Positions 59,739 to 64,000 of a stretch of 64,000 nt of DNA are shown in pieces. Both the position numbers and the translations under genes were made by a program. The DNA comes from Roseicella frigidaeris. GTDB taxonomy: Bacteria > Pseudomonadota > Alphaproteobacteria > Acetobacterales > Acetobacteraceae. The notes beneath the pieces were generated by a model. That model made no database searches and was not told where the DNA came from. It worked only from the letters and a program-made list of their open reading frames with translations. Within the stretch, counting starts at the first letter, position 1, and each line of letters opens with the position of its first letter. Location: contig NZ_QLIX01000022.1 of the NCBI RefSeq assembly GCF_003258945.1, positions 20,684-84,683 on the forward strand, read 5' to 3'.

Positions 59739-61259
59739 GTGGCGCTGCCCGGGGTGCAGGCCGAGCCGCAGGCCGAGGCCGCCACGGCCGGCCCGGCCCT
59801 CGCCCTGGAATTCGCGCTCGACCCCGAGGCCGCGGCCCGCCTGCCCCGCCACCCCGCCATCGCCGCCAGCCGCGGCGGCCGGTCCCGGGGCGCCGCGGCC
59901 AATCTCATCTGGCTCGACACCGCCGATGGCGCCCTGGCGGTGGCGGGGCTCGCCATCGAGGAGAGCCAGCGCGGCCAGCGGCAGGTGCTGCGGGTGATGC
60001 CCGCGCCGGACCAGCCCTGGGTGCCCGGCACGCCGCCCGCCCTGCTGGAGACGGCGCCGCCGCCGGCCGGCCATGTGGTGCCGATCGCCGCCTTCAGCGG
60101 CCGCCGCGCCGCGATGCGGCTGGCGACGCCGGAGGGGCCGGTGCAGGCGGTGCTGCTCGCCGGCAAGCTGCGGGCGGTGGCGGATGAGCGGCCGGTGGCG
60201 CGGCTGCTGCTGCAGGGCGAGCCGGGCGCGGTGCTCGGCCTCGCCGGCCGGCTCGCCGCCGACCTGCCGCTGCTGCCGCCGCATGCCGCGCTGGCCGAGG
60301 AGGGACGCGCGCTCGCCCGCGGCGAGGCGCCCCGCCCCCGCCGCCGCGGCCCGCCCGACCTGGCCGGGGCGGCGACGGTGGAGCTGGCCCTGCTCGCCGC
60401 CATCGGCCACCTGCTGGAGGTGATGCTGGTGCAGGCGCCCGCCTGCCGGCTCGGCGCCGGGCCGGAGGGGGTGCACCAGATGCGGGTCGGGCTGCGCCGG
60501 CTGCGCTCGGTGCTGAAGGTCTTCCGCCCGGCCGCCGGCGGGCCGGCGCTGCAGCATTTCGATGCCGGGCTGAAGGCGCTGGCCGACCGGCTGGGGCCGG
60601 CGCGGGACTGGGACGTCTTCCTCGGCGGCCTCGGCGCCCAGCTCGCCGAGGCGATGCCGGGGGAGCGGCGCATCGCCAGCCTGCTGAAGGCGGCGGAGGC
60701 GCGGCGCCAGGCCGCCTATGTCGCGCTCCGCGCGGCGCTCGACGGCCCGGCCTTCCGCACCCTGGTGCTGGAGGGGCTCGGCCTGCTGCTGCGCCGCCCC
60801 TGGCGCGCGGCGCAGCCGGACGCGCCGGAGGAGGCGGAGCGCCTCGCCCGGCTCGACGAGAAGCTGCCGGACTTCGCCGCCGCCCTGCTCGACAAGCGCT
60901 GGCACAAGCTCTGCGCCGAGGGCGAGGACATCGAGACCCACTCGGCCGAGGCGCTGCACGAGGTGCGGCTGGAGGCCAAGCGCCTGCGCTACCCGACCGA
61001 GCTCTTCGCGCCGCTCTGGCCGGGCAAGGCGACGCGGCGCTTCCAGCGGCGGCTCGCGGCGCTGCAGGAGGCGCTCGGCCTGGCCAACGACACGGCGGTG
61101 GCGCGCAGCCTCGTCGCCTCGCTCGGCGGTGCGGTGCCGGCCTGGGCGGTGGGCGCGGCGGAGGGCTTCGCCACCGCCCGTTCCGGCGCGGCGCGCAGCC
61201 AGGCGCTCGAGGCCTGGGCGGAATTGATGGATGCCGGGCCCTCCTGGGAGGGCGGCTGA
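59739..61259 (+). CDS. CHAD-domain protein (degenerate CYTH-like N-terminus)
   Basis: About 506 residues from GTG 59739; the true start is uncertain because an upstream ATG is missing and the frame runs back into sixA. N-terminal about 190 residues resemble a degraded CYTH fold without the E-x-E-x-K metal motif. The CHAD domain (about 215-500) has V-H-Q-M-R-V-G-L-R-R-L-R-S (about 244-256) and L-H-E-V-R-L-E-A-K-R-L-R-Y (about 405), basic helices that bind polyphosphate. Likely translated with sixA and tied to polyphosphate or phosphate sensing. Confidence 0.83.
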   Translation: MALPGVQAEPQAEAATAGPALALEFALDPEAAARLPRHPAIAASRGGRSRGAAANLIWLDTADGALAVAGLAIEESQRGQRQVLRVMPAPDQPWVPGTPPALLETAPPPAGHVVPIAAFSGRRAAMRLATPEGPVQAVLLAGKLRAVADERPVARLLLQGEPGAVLGLAGRLAADLPLLPPHAALAEEGRALARGEAPRPRRRGPPDLAGAATVELALLAAIGHLLEVMLVQAPACRLGAGPEGVHQMRVGLRRLRSVLKVFRPAAGGPALQHFDAGLKALADRLGPARDWDVFLGGLGAQLAEAMPGERRIASLLKAAEARRQAAYVALRAALDGPAFRTLVLEGLGLLLRRPWRAAQPDAPEEAERLARLDEKLPDFAAALLDKRWHKLCAEGEDIETHSAEALHEVRLEAKRLRYPTELFAPLWPGKATRRFQRRLAALQEALGLANDTAVARSLVASLGGAVPAWAVGAAEGFATARSGAARSQALEAWAELMDAGPSWEGG

Positions 61260-61365
61260 GCCGGCCAGGGGATGCGTTGCCAAAACCCCGGCATGCGACG
61301 ATATCTTGCGGCGCACCACGCGATCGCCCCGTCCAGAGGCGCCGCTATCCTAAGGACTGATACGC

Positions 61366-62685
61366 ATGAGCAGCTCGGCAACCGGGGCGGCAAAGCCGAC
61401 CGTCACCGTCACGCTTGATGGGTCCAATCGCAACACGAGCCTGCCCGTGCTGTCCGGCTCGATCGGCCCGGACGTGGTGGATATCCGCAAGCTCTACGGC
61501 GATCTCGGCGTCTTCACCTTCGATCCCGGCTATGGCGCGACCGCGAGCTGCGAGAGCAAGATCACCTATATCGATGGCGATGCCGGCGTGCTGCTCTACC
61601 GCGGCTACCCGATCGAGCAGCTCGCCGAGCAGTCCGACTTCATCGAGGTCTCCTACCTGCTGATGTATGGCGAGCTGCCGAGCCCGGCGCAGCTCGAGGC
61701 GTTCCGCAAGGGCGTCACCTACCACACCATGGTGCACGAGCAGCTGCGGCGCTTCTTCGACGGCTTCCGCCGCGATGCGCACCCGATGGCGGTGATCTGC
61801 GGCGTGGTCGGCGCGCTCGCCGCCTTCTACCACGACAACCTCGACATCAACGATCCGCACCAGCGCGAGATCGCGGCCTACCGGCTGATCGCCAAGATCC
61901 CGACCATCGCGGCCTGGGCTTACAAATACTCGATCGGCCAGCCCTTCATGTATCCGCGGAACGACCTCAGCTACGCGGAGAATTTCCTCTACATGCTGAA
62001 CGCCGTCCCGGCCGAGCCCTGGACGCCGAACCCGATCCTGTCGCGCGCCATGGACCGCATCCTGGTCCTGCACGCGGACCACGAGCAGAACGCCTCCACC
62101 TCCACCGTGCGGCTCGCCGGCTCGACCGGCGCCAATCCCTTCGCCTGCGTCGCCGCGGGCATCGCCGCGCTCTGGGGCCCGGCGCATGGCGGCGCCAACG
62201 AGGCGGTGCTGAAGATGCTGGGCGAGATCGGCAGCCCCGAGAACATCCCGCACTTCATCAGCGAGGTGAAGGACAAGAACTCCCACACCAAGCTCATGGG
62301 TTTCGGCCACCGGGTCTACAAGAACTTCGACCCGCGCGCGAAGATCATGAAGGAGACCTGCCACGAGGTGCTGGCCGAGCTCGGCATCAAGGACGAGCCG
62401 CTGCTCGACATGGCGATGGAGATGGAGCGCATCGCCCTCTCCGACGACTATTTCATCCAGCGCAAGCTCTACCCGAACGTGGACTTCTATTCGGGCATCA
62501 TCCTGAAGGCGATGGGCATCCCGACGAGCATGTTCACCGTGCTCTTCGCCGTGGCCCGCACCGTCGGCTGGGTGAGCCAGTGGAAGGAGATGATCGAGGA
62601 CCCGTCGCAGCGCATCGGCCGGCCGCGGCAGCTCTACACCGGCGCGACGCAGCGCGACTACGTGTCGCTCGGCCGCCGCGCCTAG
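61366..62685 (+). CDS. gltA: Citrate synthase (type II)
   Basis: 439 residues. Complete citrate synthase: [19 protein letters not shown] (about 65-83), [12 protein letters not shown] (His catalytic, about 268), [14 protein letters not shown] (second His, about 313) and W-V-S-Q-W-K-E near the end. It begins the TCA cycle. Single-gene unit, followed by palindromic repeats and a strong terminator. Confidence 0.97.
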   Translation: MSSSATGAAKPTVTVTLDGSNRNTSLPVLSGSIGPDVVDIRKLYGDLGVFTFDPGYGATASCESKITYIDGDAGVLLYRGYPIEQLAEQSDFIEVSYLLMYGELPSPAQLEAFRKGVTYHTMVHEQLRRFFDGFRRDAHPMAVICGVVGALAAFYHDNLDINDPHQREIAAYRLIAKIPTIAAWAYKYSIGQPFMYPRNDLSYAENFLYMLNAVPAEPWTPNPILSRAMDRILVLHADHEQNASTSTVRLAGSTGANPFACVAAGIAALWGPAHGGANEAVLKMLGEIGSPENIPHFISEVKDKNSHTKLMGFGHRVYKNFDPRAKIMKETCHEVLAELGIKDEPLLDMAMEMERIALSDDYFIQRKLYPNVDFYSGIILKAMGIPTSMFTVLFAVARTVGWVSQWKEMIEDPSQRIGRPRQLYTGATQRDYVSLGRRA

Positions 62686-62735
62686 AGCATCGTCACCCGT
62701 TCGAGTGTTTCCACTCGAACGGGATCTGCTCCTGG
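62684..62735 (+). repeat. Palindromic repeat family 2, copy 1
   Basis: GAGCATCGTCACCCG leads into a perfect 12-bp stem CCCGTTCGAGTG (62696-62707) / CACTCGAACGGG (62712-62723), TTTC loop, then GATCTGCTCC. It directly follows the gltA stop (62685, overlapping). Reverse-complemented, it shares GGAGC-GATCCCG-hairpin-CGGGTG-GCTCT with copy 2. Confidence 0.8.
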
Positions 62736-62794
62736 CCGATCTTGGATCGCGTGATCTGCGCCTTGCGGTGAGGCCGTCTCGAGCGATCGCGCGC

Positions 62795-62846
62795 CGGAGC
62801 GGATCCCGATCAGGTGGACTCACCTGATCGGGTGGAAACGCTCTGA
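62795..62846 (-). repeat. Palindromic repeat family 2, copy 2 (inverted)
   Basis: GGAGCGGATCCCGATCAGG then perfect 12-bp stem CCCGATCAGGTG (62805-62816) / CACCTGATCGGG (62821-62832), GACT loop, GTGGAAACGCTCT. Same layout as copy 1 in opposite orientation, 60 bp away: a paired, MITE- or BIME-like arrangement. The arm sequences differ but compensate, so the hairpin is conserved more than the bases. Confidence 0.8.
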
Positions 62847-62948
62847 AGCCGGGATGCTCCAGCGGCCTCTCCAGGCTCGCTGGACCCGCACCCCGGTCGA
62901 ATGGACTGGCCGGACCGGGCGGGACGCTCCGCAACCCAGACCATCGCA

Positions 62949-62981
62949 GGCCCGCCGGGACACCCCGGCGGGCCTTTTCTT
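62949..62981 (+). terminator. Strong intrinsic terminator
   Basis: Perfect 11-bp stem GGCCCGCCGGG (62949-62959) / CCCGGCGGGCC (62964-62974), ACAC loop, then TTTTCTT. It is 264 bp past gltA; either the gltA transcript runs through the repeats to here or it ends a short unannotated RNA. No promoter is clear. Confidence 0.85.
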
Positions 62982-63171
62982 CGTAGAATATCTAGATCGT
63001 AATAATACGATTCAACAATGTAGACACAATACAAAATACATCGCGTCTGGATGAGAATTCGGCGACGCACGTCCCACAATTTACATTTCAATTGAAAAAC
63101 GCTCTTGCGCGACGGCGAGCGCGATCACAGCATTGCGAGCACGGTACATTACACGTACAGGAATACTCTCG

Positions 63172-63822
63172 ATGAACGAGGCACCTGCCGCGGTTTGCCA
63201 CGTAGGACTCGACCACCAGGTCCGGCGTCAGCTGCGCAAATGGCCTCAGCGCCCGCCGGGCGTCCTGCCGAGCCTGAACCAGCCCGGCACCTGGCTGCGC
63301 GGCCGACCCGGGGATGCCGCCGGCCCGGCGCACCCCTTCCTCAAGCTGCCGGGCTCGAACCGGCTGCGCACCCTGCCCGACGGGTTGTGGCTGCACTTCA
63401 GCCCCTCGGCCAGCGACCCCTATGTCGACATCCTCTGCATCGAGGCCTGCTCCTCGCTGCAGAACCTGCTCGACAAGCGCTCGCGCTTCGCGCCCTCGAC
63501 CGGCTCCCTGCTCGCGGTCTGCCCGGTGCCCTGGCTGCTCTCCGCGGCGCAGCATCCGGACCCGACGCCGCGCTGGCGGCTGATCCGCATGCTGAAGACC
63601 GAGCCGCAGGAGCCGCTGACCCTGCCGGTGCGCGACATCCGCGTCGTCTTCGGGCTGAAGAGCCGGCATTATGAGGGCTTCGTGCGGCACCAGATGCCGC
63701 ATCCGCACGAGTTCTTCTGCCCGATGGAGGCGCTGACGGCCGAGGGCGGGCATGAGGACCCGGCGATGCAGGCGCTGATGTCGCGCGCCTCGGCCAGTGC
63801 CAACTTCATGCGCCTGCCCTAG
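63172..63822 (+). CDS. Orphan protein, unknown function
   Basis: 216 residues from ATG 63172 (AGGA upstream; an earlier in-frame ATG at 63133 is in the AT-rich stretch). No signal peptide, no membrane segment, no recognised motif. Several Trp/His-rich pieces stand out: D-G-L-W-L-H-F-S-P-S, D-I-L-C-I-E-A-C-S-S, R-W-R-L-I-R-M-L and F-V-R-H-Q-M-P-H-P-H-E-F-F-C. Base composition of the gene is normal for the window but its upstream region is not. A perfect hairpin starts at its stop codon. Confidence 0.7.
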   Translation: MNEAPAAVCHVGLDHQVRRQLRKWPQRPPGVLPSLNQPGTWLRGRPGDAAGPAHPFLKLPGSNRLRTLPDGLWLHFSPSASDPYVDILCIEACSSLQNLLDKRSRFAPSTGSLLAVCPVPWLLSAAQHPDPTPRWRLIRMLKTEPQEPLTLPVRDIRVVFGLKSRHYEGFVRHQMPHPHEFFCPMEALTAEGGHEDPAMQALMSRASASANFMRLP

Positions 63823-63859
63823 GGCGCTTCCCCTGAACACCGGTCCATGGGAAGCGCCC
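63822..63859 (+). terminator. Hairpin at the 3' end of the orphan gene
   Basis: Perfect 11-bp inverted repeat GGGCGCTTCCC (63822-63832) / GGGAAGCGCCC (63849-63859), 16-base loop. The left arm begins with the last base of the stop codon. No T-run; may be a transcript end or a further palindromic repeat. Confidence 0.6.
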
Positions 63860-63873
63860 CAGGCTCCTGTTGT

Positions 63874-63897
63874 CGGAGCATCTTCACCCGATCAGGG
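63874..63897 (+). repeat. Palindromic repeat family 2, copy 3 (half)
   Basis: CGGAGCATCTTCACCCGATC repeats the left half of copy 1 (GAGCATC-TCACCCG), but the expected right half is missing. About 9 bp later the IS-like end starts, consistent with truncation by an insertion. Confidence 0.55.
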
Positions 63898-63905
63898 GAG
63901 TGGCT

Positions 63906-64000
63906 GTGTCCATGAATGTTGGCCCACCAGTGCTGACGAATTCTGGCCCACCTGCCGCTTCTGACCGCCCTGGCCGGGCCGCGGCCCGGCCAGGGCGGTC
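63906..64000 (+). mobile_element. Possible IS21-like element terminus at window edge
   Basis: From about 63906 (TGTGTCCATGAATG...) two direct copies of TGGCCCACC lie at 63920-63928 and 63944-63952, spaced 24 bp. IS21-family ends start with TG and carry such multiple short repeats as transposase sites. No transposase gene is inside the window; it would be to the right. A 38-bp perfect palindrome ends the window. Confidence 0.4.
63963..64000. repeat. 38-bp perfect palindrome
   Basis: GACCGCCCTGGCCGGGCC (63963-63980), central GC, then its exact reverse complement (63983-64000). It is cut by the window edge, so could be longer; candidate hairpin terminator of the next gene or part of the mobile element. 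Confidence 0.8.

Larger units (their letters stand above)
62686..63171. other. 486-bp gap after gltA: repeats, terminator, AT-rich island
   Basis: Contains the two family-2 palindromes, then a GC-rich stretch, then a terminator (62949-62978) and a sharply AT-rich island (about 62983-63085, unlike the rest of the window) before the last gene. No reading frame is convincing. The island is the likely promoter for the gene at 63172 and may mark foreign DNA or a silencing target. Confidence 0.7.

Noticed and set aside
62845..62981. A second small RNA ending at the strong terminator
   Set aside because: No promoter of usable quality lies upstream; the terminator is more simply the end of the gltA transcript.

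Overview
This is a gene-dense, very GC-rich stretch of an alphaproteobacterial chromosome. The gene content (glycolate oxidase, hydantoinase/N-carbamoylase genes, GMC dehydrogenase with a gluconate 2-dehydrogenase subunit 3 partner, CaiB-type CoA transferase, the C-minus form of ribosomal protein L36, an HWE-type histidine kinase) fits an Acetobacteraceae/Roseomonas-like soil or water heterotroph. That assignment is inference from gene types and composition. The window holds about 54 protein genes, one tRNA, one candidate small RNA and at least two families of dispersed palindromic repeats. No prophage, CRISPR array or complete insertion sequence is visible; an IS-like end sits at the right edge.

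Layout. 1-5353: a partial OpgC-type membrane protein, an SGNH hydrolase, a two-helix membrane protein, and glcD-glcE without glcF. 5479-10112: a small secreted protein, rpmJ, an acyl-CoA dehydrogenase, and the oxyR / ahpC-ahpD divergon. 10199-15724: a PAS-EAL c-di-GMP phosphodiesterase, a TIM-barrel lactonase-like hydrolase, a metallo-beta-lactamase-fold protein, a D-2-hydroxyacid dehydrogenase and an atypical SDR. 15964-22643: an amide-hydrolysis operon (L-carbamoylase-like enzyme, HyuA, HyuB, D-aminoacylase). 22910-28065: a ThDP enzyme, a LysR regulator, and an acyl-CoA dehydrogenase/CoA-transferase pair. 28150-34018: a lytic transglycosylase, a candidate sRNA, N-formylglutamate amidohydrolase, tRNA-Val(GAC), a thiolase/DUF35 pair, a second MBL protein and a flavin reductase. 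34389-36331: a histidine kinase with an ethylene-receptor-like membrane domain and a receiver-only partner. 36578-40383: a penicillin-acylase-like Ntn amidohydrolase translationally coupled to a GH3-type acyl-adenylating enzyme. 40572-44866: bfr/bfd iron storage, a GMC dehydrogenase with its subunit 3, a glyoxalase and a ribbon-helix-helix protein. 45023-55229: an HpaI-type aldolase and the four-part ligase-associated DNA-damage module (Lig and Exo leftward; helicase and PdeM rightward) split by a PAS/HWE kinase and a Rieske-FAD reductase. 55207-61259: fasciclin, phosphatase, GNAT, creatininase-like and DUF6134-like proteins, then SixA-CHAD. 61366-64000: citrate synthase, a repeat-rich AT-rich gap, an orphan protein and the IS-like end.

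The genes form small functional modules: peroxide defence under OxyR; hydrolysis of N-carbamoyl, N-acyl and cyclic amides of both stereochemistries; acyl-CoA breakdown; iron storage; and double-strand-break or crosslink repair. The most unusual points are the GH3-plus-acylase pair (a possible amide make/break couple), the ethylene-receptor-like kinase lacking both copper ligands, the small RNA candidate with an exposed anti-Shine-Dalgarno stretch, and a palindromic repeat that in all four copies starts 1 to 14 nt after a stop codon in the sense direction.
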